Assembly (NCBI GenBank): GCA_902799875.1
Contig: CADCCH010000018.1
Coordinates: 1-43,197, forward strand
Source of the DNA: an uncultured Bacteroidales bacterium
Lineage (GTDB): Bacteria; Bacteroidota; Bacteroidia; Bacteroidales; Paludibacteraceae
DNA length: 43,197 nt
Direction of reading: 5' to 3'
The position numbers were made by a program, and so were the translations under genes. Position 1 is the stretch's first letter. The number at the start of each line of letters is the position of its first letter. Of this stretch, positions 21,470 to 28,846 are shown piece after piece. The notes under the pieces are model-generated. The model did not search any database, had not been told where the DNA came from, and saw only the letters and a program-made list of their open reading frames with translations.

Positions 21470-24292
21470 TCAATAAATGGTTATTTCTACGCGACGATTC
21501 AAAGCACGTCCTTCTTCGGTATCGTTGGGTGCAACCGGTTTGGTGTCCCCGTAGCCGAAAGCCTGGATATTAGCGGGATTAACCCCGTACTCGATGAGTT
21601 GCCGTTTGACGGATTCAGCCCGTGCTTGGGATAGTTGTTTGTTGTCTTCTGCGTTACCGATATTGTCCGTGTGACCGGCCAAGCGTAATTTATAGCCGTA
21701 GGTAGCCACAAAAGCGGCAATTCGTTTGAGTTCAGGCAAAGAGGAAGGCAGGATATTGTCTTTGGCCGTTTCAAAGAGGAGATTGTTGATAGCTACCGCT
21801 TCGTTCGTACGCAGCACGGTAATCGTCTCCGGACGTTTGTCTTTGGGTAAAGCCACACAGTAGATATCGTGTCTGCGTCCGTTTTTCTGCGCATAATATG
21901 CAGTCTTTCCGTCTGTAGAGATCTTATACCAGCAATCCCGTCCGACAGTGTTGATAGAGTCCCCCAGATTCTCCGGCTCCGACCAACAGTTCCAACAGGT
22001 ATCTGCCAAACGACGGGTAACCCACACATCGAGTTCGCCATGTGTGCCGGGTCGATCGGAAGAGAAATAAAGGGTTTTCATGTCGGGGTGCAAGAAGGGC
22101 GAGCGCTCCATGCCGGTGGTATTGATGACCGGGCCGATGGAGTACGGAGCCCCCCATCCTCTTTCGGTACGTTCAGAAACGAAGATATTGAGGGAGGGGC
22201 GTTCTTCACCTTCCGCCGAATAATTGGCGGCAAACAAGAGCACGGAACCATCAGCGGATATCTGTGCATCGGCTTGCCAGTTGCCCAATTGCAGGTAACG
22301 CGGTAAGGGTTGCGGTTCGGACCAGCCGTAAGCTCCGCGTACGGAGAAACACATACGACCTTCGACAAAGAGGAGCATCGTTCTGCCGTCACCGGAGATG
22401 GAAGTAGGCGCCTCATTGCGGTAAGGATTGCTTAATCCGGGCACTATTTGTGCGGCACTCCACTCTCCTGTTTTGGGATTACGACGCGAAACGAAGATAT
22501 CTTCGGTTACGTTGTTCTCCGAGCGGTTCAACCCTACGAAATAGAGCGTGTTGTCATCGATGGTCAGCGTCGGTCCGTATTCCTCGCCAATAGGCGTATT
22601 GATAGTATTCGGCAGAGGTGCAAAACTGCAGAAGATAAGTACAATCAGTTGTCCCGCCATGACACGCAGGAAGGTGGTGAACGGTGCCAGCGTCGCGTAA
22701 CCTACTGCTACCTGGTTGTTCTCGTTCGAGAGCGACTGTGCGTACGGTAAGGCCATGGCGCATGTCATCGAACCGACCATCAGTCCCACCACATTGAAAT
22801 AATTCATGTGCAGCCATTTGTACGCGATAGCCCCCACAATCAGCAGCGGGATAAGCGTAATCAGAAAACCGTATCCGATCCATAGATAACCACCGTTGAC
22901 CACTGTCGGCACGAAGTTCTCTCCTACGGAGAGACCGAGTGCAGCCAAGAAGAGTGTCAAGCCCACTTGACGCAGCATCATATTGGCTGATGTGGTGGAG
23001 AAAGTGACCATGTTGTAATAGGGTCCGTAGTGTCCGATGAGGATGGCCACGATGAGCGATCCACCAACCAAACCAAGTTTGAAGGTCGTACCCAAACCCG
23101 GGATCGGAATGGGCAAAAGACCGACACAGATACCTAAAACGATGCCGAAGAAGACCGGTAACAGATGCGGTACATCGAGCCGTTTGAGCTCATTACCAAA
23201 GGTATCTGCTACTTTGCTCACATCGTTCTTGTCTCCGACAACCATGAGTCGATCTCCTAACTGGAGAATCATATCCGGTGTAGCGAGCAGGTCTATACCG
23301 GCACGGTTCACACGGGTTATGGTGGCATGGTATTGTTGACGCAGATTGAAAGAACGAATCCGTTTGCCGTTGCATTCCGGTCGGGTCACTGCAATACGTC
23401 GTGAAATGAGGTGATCGGATTTCTCCGATTGCAAGTGCAGGTCATAATCTCTCATCCGTCCCAGCAAACGCAAACCGTCCAGATATTGTTTCTCCGTAAG
23501 TATACGGAGGGTATCTCCGTTACGGAAGGTCGTTAAGTCATTGACCAGTTCATCGGACCCATCGGGACGTATCACACGGCTGATGACCATCTCTTTAACC
23601 GGACAGAGCCGTATCAGTTCTTCCATAGTGAGGACTTCTATCTGGGGGTTATTGAGCTTTATATCCACGCATATCGGCTCTTCAGTGGTTTCTTTAGAGG
23701 CCTCCTTGAGTCGTTTTTCTTCTTCGGGAAGGCTGATATGAAACGCCCGGCGGATCAGTTCAAAAGCCAGAATGAGTCCGACTATACTGAGCGGATATGC
23801 GACTGCGTAGCCGGTTGCAATATCGGGATTCGTCGTGCCCTTGAGATCAAAATAGGCTTGCTGAGCTGCAGCCAGAGAGGGTGTCGAAGTGGTGGCACCG
23901 GACATCACACCTGCAAGGGTGGACATGTCGATACCGGTTATATAATGCAGGATGATTGTACATACACAGGCAAGAAGTACGATTGCAGCTGCCAGCATGT
24001 TCAGATGCAATACCCCGCGCTTGAAAGGCGAGAAAGATGGTCCTACCTGCAAACCTATCGAATAGACGAAGAGGATCAGACCGAAATCTTTGGCAAACTG
24101 CGCCACGGAATGGTCAATATTCACCCCTAATGAAGCAAGTGCTATCCCCGCAAAGAGTACCCAGGTCACCCCAAGGGAGAAGTTTTTGATCTTCTTCTCT
24201 CCCAGCCATAACCCGATTGTCATCACGATGGTCAGCCACAAAAGGGACTGCGTGATCGAAGGGTGAAACAAAAAGGATTCAGCAGAACTCAT
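21470..24292 (-). CDS. AspT/YidE-type transporter fused to PD40-OmpA
   Basis: A 940-residue fusion. Residues 1-555 are a complete transporter of the AspT/YidE type: two membrane blocks (about 15-190 and 375-555), each with its GATTSTPSLAAAQQA or STTSANMMLRQVGLTLFLA signature, and two TrkA-C/RCK_C domains between them (about 205-365). Residues 556-825 are a PD40/WD40-like beta propeller with repeated blades (GPTLTIDDNTLYFVG, DAQISADGSVLLFAANY, RSPFLHPDMKTLYFSSDRPG). Residues 830-940 are an OmpA peptidoglycan-binding domain (HTDNIGNAEDNKQLSQARAE, NRRVEI). No internal signal peptide precedes the propeller. The last membrane helix would deliver it to the periplasm. The frame is continuous. Confidence 0.92.
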   Translation of the reverse strand: MSSAESFLFHPSITQSLLWLTIVMTIGLWLGEKKIKNFSLGVTWVLFAGIALASLGVNIDHSVAQFAKDFGLILFVYSIGLQVGPSFSPFKRGVLHLNMLAAAIVLLACVCTIILHYITGIDMSTLAGVMSGATTSTPSLAAAQQAYFDLKGTTNPDIATGYAVAYPLSIVGLILAFELIRRAFHISLPEEEKRLKEASKETTEEPICVDIKLNNPQIEVLTMEELIRLCPVKEMVISRVIRPDGSDELVNDLTTFRNGDTLRILTEKQYLDGLRLLGRMRDYDLHLQSEKSDHLISRRIAVTRPECNGKRIRSFNLRQQYHATITRVNRAGIDLLATPDMILQLGDRLMVVGDKNDVSKVADTFGNELKRLDVPHLLPVFFGIVLGICVGLLPIPIPGLGTTFKLGLVGGSLIVAILIGHYGPYYNMVTFSTTSANMMLRQVGLTLFLAALGLSVGENFVPTVVNGGYLWIGYGFLITLIPLLIVGAIAYKWLHMNYFNVVGLMVGSMTCAMALPYAQSLSNENNQVAVGYATLAPFTTFLRVMAGQLIVLIFCSFAPLPNTINTPIGEEYGPTLTIDDNTLYFVGLNRSENNVTEDIFVSRRNPKTGEWSAAQIVPGLSNPYRNEAPTSISGDGRTMLLFVEGRMCFSVRGAYGWSEPQPLPRYLQLGNWQADAQISADGSVLLFAANYSAEGEERPSLNIFVSERTERGWGAPYSIGPVINTTGMERSPFLHPDMKTLYFSSDRPGTHGELDVWVTRRLADTCWNCWSEPENLGDSINTVGRDCWYKISTDGKTAYYAQKNGRRHDIYCVALPKDKRPETITVLRTNEAVAINNLLFETAKDNILPSSLPELKRIAAFVATYGYKLRLAGHTDNIGNAEDNKQLSQARAESVKRQLIEYGVNPANIQAFGYGDTKPVAPNDTEEGRALNRRVEITIY

Positions 24293-24302
24293 ACCAACGT
24301 AT

Positions 24303-25547
24303 TCAGGACTCCTTATTCAAAATTTTCAATAATCCTACAAGGGCTTTCGCGCAGGCACGATCCGTTATCTGTTCGCGTAGTTTGCCTAAATGGAAGCACT
24401 CAGCAGTCGTTCCTTTGGGCGTTGCCCAAGCTATCCAAACCGTTCCGACAGGCTTCTCTTTTGTCCCTCCGGAAGGTCCTGCAATTCCACTTGTAGCAAT
24501 TGCAAAATCCGTACCGATTTTCTTGCGAACATTATTCGCCATCTTACAAACTACCTCTTCGCTTACAACGCCGTGTGTTTTTATCATTTCTGAAGGAACG
24601 TTCAAAAGATGTTCTTTGACGGAATTGTCATAGCTGATAATAGAACCGAAATAGAATGCAGACGAGCCGGCATGTTTATTGAGAAGTGATGCCAGTTTAC
24701 CTCCGGTGCAGGACTCGGCGGTTGCAATCGTTTGATGGCGTGCTTTGAGTAAATTACCGACGATTACCTCAATCGGTTCATCGGTTTCTGCTATCAGATA
24801 ATCGCGTACCAACTGTTTAAGTTCCTCAAAATAGTGCTCCATCTCCTTTTCGGTCAACGCTCCGTACGAAGAGAGTCGCAGACGAATGATGCCGTCTTTA
24901 GGTAAGTAAGCCAAATGAAGTGTATCCGGCATCATGTTCTCGAAATCCTCCAATAGGATGGCCAAAGAGGATTCGGCTATTCCGGTGATTTGAAGAGTTT
25001 TGTGAATAATGGATGAATTGGTGAATGGATGAATGGATAAATGGATATACGGTAGTATTTGTTCCTCCATCGCAATCTTCATCTCGTACGGTACGCCGGG
25101 CATGCAGGCAAGGAGTTTGTCTTCTTTATGGAAGATCATCAGCGGTGCGGATCCTACTCTGTTGGGAAGGATCTCTGCCGTTTCGGGTACGAGCCATTGT
25201 GTAGCCGTAAGTCGGTTCAGTACATCGGGGCGATCCTTGTATAAGTCGTGTATATGTGCGCGCACACGCGCATCTTCAATAAGGTGTGTACCGAAATAGT
25301 CACAGAGTACGTGTTTGGTGATATCATCCTTGGTGGGACCTAAACCACCGGTCGTCAGCACAATGTCTGCACGAGAGAACGCCTCGTTCAGAGCCGCAAT
25401 AATATGATTGCGGTCGTCATGGACGGAAGTGATTTGATACAACTCGATACCCTGCTCGTTCAGTTGCTGAGCCATCCAGGCCGAGTTGGTGTCCACCACT
25501 TGACCGATAAGCAGTTCGTCTCCTATAGTAATTATTTCTGCGCGCAT
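24303..25547 (-). CDS. cinA: CinA-family nicotinamide-nucleotide amidase
   Basis: A 414-residue protein with an N-terminal molybdopterin-binding-like domain (IITIGDELLIGQVVDTN, TTGGLGPTKDD) and a C-terminal PncC-type amidase domain (TAESCTGGKLASLLN, GIAGPSGGTKEKPVGTVWIA) that deamidates NMN for NAD recycling. I start at MRAEIITIG. Residues about 167-180 are encoded by five 8-base units (AATGGATG-like), so a one-unit change would shift the frame. The gene start overlaps the end of the DUF3109 gene by 16 bases. Confidence 0.95.
   Translation of the reverse strand: MRAEIITIGDELLIGQVVDTNSAWMAQQLNEQGIELYQITSVHDDRNHIIAALNEAFSRADIVLTTGGLGPTKDDITKHVLCDYFGTHLIEDARVRAHIHDLYKDRPDVLNRLTATQWLVPETAEILPNRVGSAPLMIFHKEDKLLACMPGVPYEMKIAMEEQILPYIHLSIHPFTNSSIIHKTLQITGIAESSLAILLEDFENMMPDTLHLAYLPKDGIIRLRLSSYGALTEKEMEHYFEELKQLVRDYLIAETDEPIEVIVGNLLKARHQTIATAESCTGGKLASLLNKHAGSSAFYFGSIISYDNSVKEHLLNVPSEMIKTHGVVSEEVVCKMANNVRKKIGTDFAIATSGIAGPSGGTKEKPVGTVWIAWATPKGTTAECFHLGKLREQITDRACAKALVGLLKILNKES
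25008..25047. repeat. 8-bp tandem repeat inside cinA
   Basis: Five octamers on the plus strand: AATGGATG, AATTGGTG, AATGGATG, AATGGATA, AATGGATA. They lie in the linker between the MoCF-like part and the rest of cinA. Forty bases is not a multiple of three. Confidence 0.8.
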
Positions 25548-26101
25548 TGTTTTTTCCATTCGTTTGCGGTTAATTCCAATTCATCGTACCACTCCTGTCC
25601 GAAGCGCCGTATCAGCGGTTCTTTAAGGAATTGATAGAGCGGCAAATGTAACTTTTTCCCCTTTATTCGTGCACAATGACAAATATCCCAGCGGTGGTAC
25701 TCCAGGCCTGTGTACTCCCCTACTTTGGTTAGTCGTATCGGATACAGGTGACAGGAAACGGGTTTAGCAAAGCCCATTTTCTCTATCAGACAGTAACACC
25801 AACCATTATGGTCCGTGCGTGCAAAGACACAGTCTTTGCCGTTGACGATAGAGAGCACCTGTTCACCGGAGGGGTCAAGGTAGGAGAGTCCTTGTGTCTG
25901 TACCACTTCTCGAGCCTCTTTGGTCATCTGCGGCATCAGTTGAGGCAAAAGTTGTCGGATCTGCTCCACCTCTTCATCGGTGACCGGACAGCCGGCATCG
26001 CCTTCTATACAGCAATAACCGCGACAAGTGTCGAGGTCGCAGCAGAACTCTTTCTCTAAGACATCGAGGCTGACGAGTGTGTTATTGCCGATTACAAACA
26101 T
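25532..26101 (-). CDS. DUF3109 family cysteine-rich protein
   Basis: A 189-residue protein of the DUF3109 family, related to YkgJ-type zinc or iron-sulfur-binding proteins. Eight or more cysteines are placed as in the family: CCDLDTCRGYCC near the N-terminus, then DAGCPVTDEE, KDCVFA, GWCYCLIEK, KPVSCHLYPIR and WDICHCA. It probably binds a metal centre, but its biochemical role is unknown. It overlaps mntP by 10 bases and cinA by 16, so it is part of one tightly packed operon. Confidence 0.85.
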   Translation of the reverse strand: MFVIGNNTLVSLDVLEKEFCCDLDTCRGYCCIEGDAGCPVTDEEVEQIRQLLPQLMPQMTKEAREVVQTQGLSYLDPSGEQVLSIVNGKDCVFARTDHNGWCYCLIEKMGFAKPVSCHLYPIRLTKVGEYTGLEYHRWDICHCARIKGKKLHLPLYQFLKEPLIRRFGQEWYDELELTANEWKKQCAQK

Positions 26102-26646
26102 AGGCCTTCAATACAAATCTTAACGCCCAGACCGATAAGAACCATTCCTCCGATCAGTTCCATATTCAGTTTCAATTTCCCCACATACACGCCGAGCAGG
26201 TAACCGCCTAAAGAAAAAAGCGCTGTGATACCACCGATCGTGACTACAGAAGGAAATAACCAATCCGGATAAGGCACAAATAGCAATCCTGTTGCCAACA
26301 CGTCAATACTGGTTGCAACCGCAAGAAGCAGTAAGTTGGAAACATTCCAATTGGCACATTTCTCGTGGTCTTCTTTTTCGTGGTAGGACTCCCAGATCAT
26401 TTTAATGCCCAAGAAGCCCAATAAGCCAAGCGCAATCCAAGGCGCATAGATACGCATAAAATCTACGAATAAGGTACCGGCATAGTAACCGATGATCGGC
26501 ATGCCCATATGGAAACAACCGAAGATCAGGGCCATCAGCAGCGCCCGCGGGTGCCATTTGCCTTGCGTTAATCCCTGTACGGTGGATACGGCACAGCAGT
26601 CCATCGCCAGACCGATGCCCATTATGATGACGTTAATCCAATCCAT
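26092..26646 (-). CDS. mntP: Manganese efflux pump MntP
   Basis: Exports Mn2+ from the cytoplasm. The 184-residue product has six membrane segments in two repeats. The conserved acidic motifs are GIGLAMDCCAVSTVQG (helix 1) and AVATSIDVLATGLLF (helix 4), and their Asp residues bind the metal. No Mn riboswitch is visible, since the gene is internal to the operon. It overlaps def by 1 base and DUF3109 by 10. Confidence 0.93.
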   Translation of the reverse strand: MDWINVIIMGIGLAMDCCAVSTVQGLTQGKWHPRALLMALIFGCFHMGMPIIGYYAGTLFVDFMRIYAPWIALGLLGFLGIKMIWESYHEKEDHEKCANWNVSNLLLLAVATSIDVLATGLLFVPYPDWLFPSVVTIGGITALFSLGGYLLGVYVGKLKLNMELIGGMVLIGLGVKICIEGLCL

Positions 26647-27194
26647 TAGTTACGGCGGTATTTATAACGTGCACCTGTTTTGCCCTTGGCTATCGCAACT
26701 AACTTATTGCGAACAAAGGTTTTACGTATCGGCGAGATACGATCGGTAAAGACGTGTCCTTCGAGATGGTCGTACTCATGTTGCACGATACGTGCCTGAA
26801 AGCCGGTGAAAGTCTCTTCGTGTTCGTTGAAATCCTCGTCCAAATACCGCATTCTGATGGTCGTCGGACGTACTACGTTCTCACTAATACCGGGAAGTGA
26901 GAGACAACCTTCGGAATAGGTGCAGGTCTCTTCGGATTCTTCGAGCAGTTCAGGGTTGATAAACGCCCGTTTGAATCCTTTGCACTCCGGATAATCTTCA
27001 GCTAACTCATCGCCATCCACCACAAACAAACGCCATGGTTTGCCAACTTGCGGCGCTGCCAAACCGCAACCTTCCGCTTGCGTCAGCGTCTCATACATGT
27101 CGGCAATGAACTGCTTGAGTTCCGGTGTATTCTCTATTTCTTCGGCCTCTTTCCTTAATACAGGCTGGCCATAAAGATAAATCGGTAATATCAT
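26646..27194 (-). CDS. def: Peptide deformylase
   Basis: Removes the formyl group from the N-terminal methionine of new proteins. The 182-residue product has all three motifs: GCGLAAPQVG (about residue 45), EGCLSLPG (with the metal-binding Cys) and HEYDHLEG (two metal-binding His and the catalytic Glu). I start at MILPIYLYGQP because its ATG overlaps the ruvX stop as ATGA, a common coupling arrangement. Confidence 0.97.
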   Translation of the reverse strand: MILPIYLYGQPVLRKEAEEIENTPELKQFIADMYETLTQAEGCGLAAPQVGKPWRLFVVDGDELAEDYPECKGFKRAFINPELLEESEETCTYSEGCLSLPGISENVVRPTTIRMRYLDEDFNEHEETFTGFQARIVQHEYDHLEGHVFTDRISPIRKTFVRNKLVAIAKGKTGARYKYRRN

Positions 27195-27604
27195 AGTTTG
27201 CTTTCCAAATAGTCTTCCAAAATAATACACGCGGCTATTTTATCGACTACCGCCTTGTCTTGTCGGTTCTTTTTCTTCATTCCCCCATCTATCATCGCCC
27301 GGTGCGCCAGTACCGACGTAAAGCGCTCATCGTACATAGTTATCGGTTTATTGGGAAAAGTCTTTTTAAATATGCCCATGAACGGCCGGATATAGTTCAT
27401 TGATTCCGAATCCTCTCCGTTCATCTGGGTTGGATGGCCGATTACCACCTCATCCACGGGCTCGTGGGCAAAGTAATCGCTCAGCCAACTCATCAGTTCT
27501 TTCGTTTCAATCGTAAGCAACGGATTAGCCGTTATGCGGAGAATATCCGTAACGGCTAATCCTGTACGTTTACGACCGTAATCTATTGCGAGAATACGTC
27601 CCAT
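27191..27604 (-). CDS. ruvX: RuvX/YqgF Holliday-junction resolvase-like protein
   Basis: An RNase H-fold nuclease of 137 residues, needed for 16S rRNA 5'-end processing and also proposed to cut Holliday junctions. It has the starting motif ILAIDYGRKRTGLAVTD (catalytic Asp), VVIGHPTQMNG in the middle, the acidic DERFTSVLA, and KAVVDKIAACIILEDYL at the end. It overlaps def by 4 bases and touches the preceding TPR gene by 1. Confidence 0.95.
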   Translation of the reverse strand: MGRILAIDYGRKRTGLAVTDILRITANPLLTIETKELMSWLSDYFAHEPVDEVVIGHPTQMNGEDSESMNYIRPFMGIFKKTFPNKPITMYDERFTSVLAHRAMIDGGMKKKNRQDKAVVDKIAACIILEDYLESKL

Positions 27605-28845
27605 TAGAGGTTATTGAGTTTCTCGGAGATCTCTTCGTACTTAGCGTCCATGTGGAAGCGATAGTAGAGACCTTTGAGAATCTGCATATACGTACGCTCT
27701 TGCGGGTCCATACGATGTGCCTCTTCAAAGTACGGCAGGGACTGTTTGAACACTTCGTTCATTTCGTCCAGGGCTTTCTTGTAAGCCTTGTTATCCGAGA
27801 TCATCGCAGCTGCCTCATTGAGTTTAACGGCTTGGTTGTAGTATACTCTACCCTTACCGGCTACCGCGTCAGCCAAGGTCGGATCTACCTTGAGGGCATT
27901 GTCAAAATCTTGCATGGCCGCATCGAAGTTACCGAGATTCTCATTGAGGTTACCCTTGATGAGGTGGTATTGTGCTACGTTCGGTTCACGCTCAATGGCT
28001 TGGGTGAGATACTCAACCGCTGTCTGCTCTTGACCGGAGTAGATGTAGAAGTTGATCAAGTTCTGCAAGAACCACGGCTCACTCGGGAAACGGCCTACGG
28101 CGTTCTGCAGGGTCTCCACGAACTTTGCGGTATCGTTGAGCGCTACATATTCCTGATAGAGGAACTGGTTCACCGAGATAGCCTCGAAATCACCGTCTTT
28201 CATCTGCTCCAGAAGGGCGATAGCATCCTCATGACGTTCCGATTGAACAGCAAAGATAGCAGCATAGTACTTGTACTGGGTATATGTGGTATCACGCGGC
28301 ATCTCTTTCTGCAACTTCGGATCCTGCATCATTGCCAGATCCGGCATTTCGATATGCTTCTTGAAGGCCTGATAAGCGCCCTCAAAGTCACGTTGCTCGT
28401 TGAGGTAAATACCGTACTTCACCAACTCCTGCTGTTTATAGTACTCCAGCATTTTCTTGGTGATCGCACTGTGGGTCTTCGGATCAACCATTACCTCACG
28501 ACCTTTCTTGTCGAGGGTCATAGCCGTTGCCAACTCATCAGCCTTGAGCCAGTAGTCATAACTCTCCTCAACAGCTGCACCGGCTTTAGCCTGATTAACA
28601 CCCTTACCCATCATCTGGCTGTAGTTTTCTTGGGTGAGTTCCTGATAACCGATCATACCGGCCCAGTAATACGCTTCAGCCGAAGGTTCAGCAGCGATTG
28701 CTTCTTCAATAGCCGTACGAGCAGCCGAGAAGTCCGGCGTCTCTGCCGTGATGTAACTCTTCGCCTTCTTTACCAGCGGGTTTTTCTGTGCAAAGCAGCC
28801 CGAACTCATGAGCACGAGTGCTGCCAAAATCAATGATTTCTTCAT
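27604..28845 (-). CDS. Periplasmic tetratricopeptide-repeat protein
   Basis: A 413-residue protein with a signal peptide (SLILAALVLMSSGCFAQK; the Cys in SSGCFA may be a lipidation site). At least seven helical TPR-like pairs follow, for example AQYHLIKGNLNENLGNFDAA and DPTLADAVAGKGRVYYNQAV. Such proteins act as scaffolds in the envelope. The partner is unknown. It lies 1 base after gyrA. Confidence 0.85.
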   Translation of the reverse strand: MKKSLILAALVLMSSGCFAQKNPLVKKAKSYITAETPDFSAARTAIEEAIAAEPSAEAYYWAGMIGYQELTQENYSQMMGKGVNQAKAGAAVEESYDYWLKADELATAMTLDKKGREVMVDPKTHSAITKKMLEYYKQQELVKYGIYLNEQRDFEGAYQAFKKHIEMPDLAMMQDPKLQKEMPRDTTYTQYKYYAAIFAVQSERHEDAIALLEQMKDGDFEAISVNQFLYQEYVALNDTAKFVETLQNAVGRFPSEPWFLQNLINFYIYSGQEQTAVEYLTQAIEREPNVAQYHLIKGNLNENLGNFDAAMQDFDNALKVDPTLADAVAGKGRVYYNQAVKLNEAAAMISDNKAYKKALDEMNEVFKQSLPYFEEAHRMDPQERTYMQILKGLYYRFHMDAKYEEISEKLNNL

Positions 28846-28846
28846 G

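Noticed and set aside
27586..28836. 416-residue plus-strand frame opposite the TPR gene
   Set aside because: It is the antisense of a repeat-rich helical protein; no motif is visible, and the TPR protein has a signal peptide and operon context.
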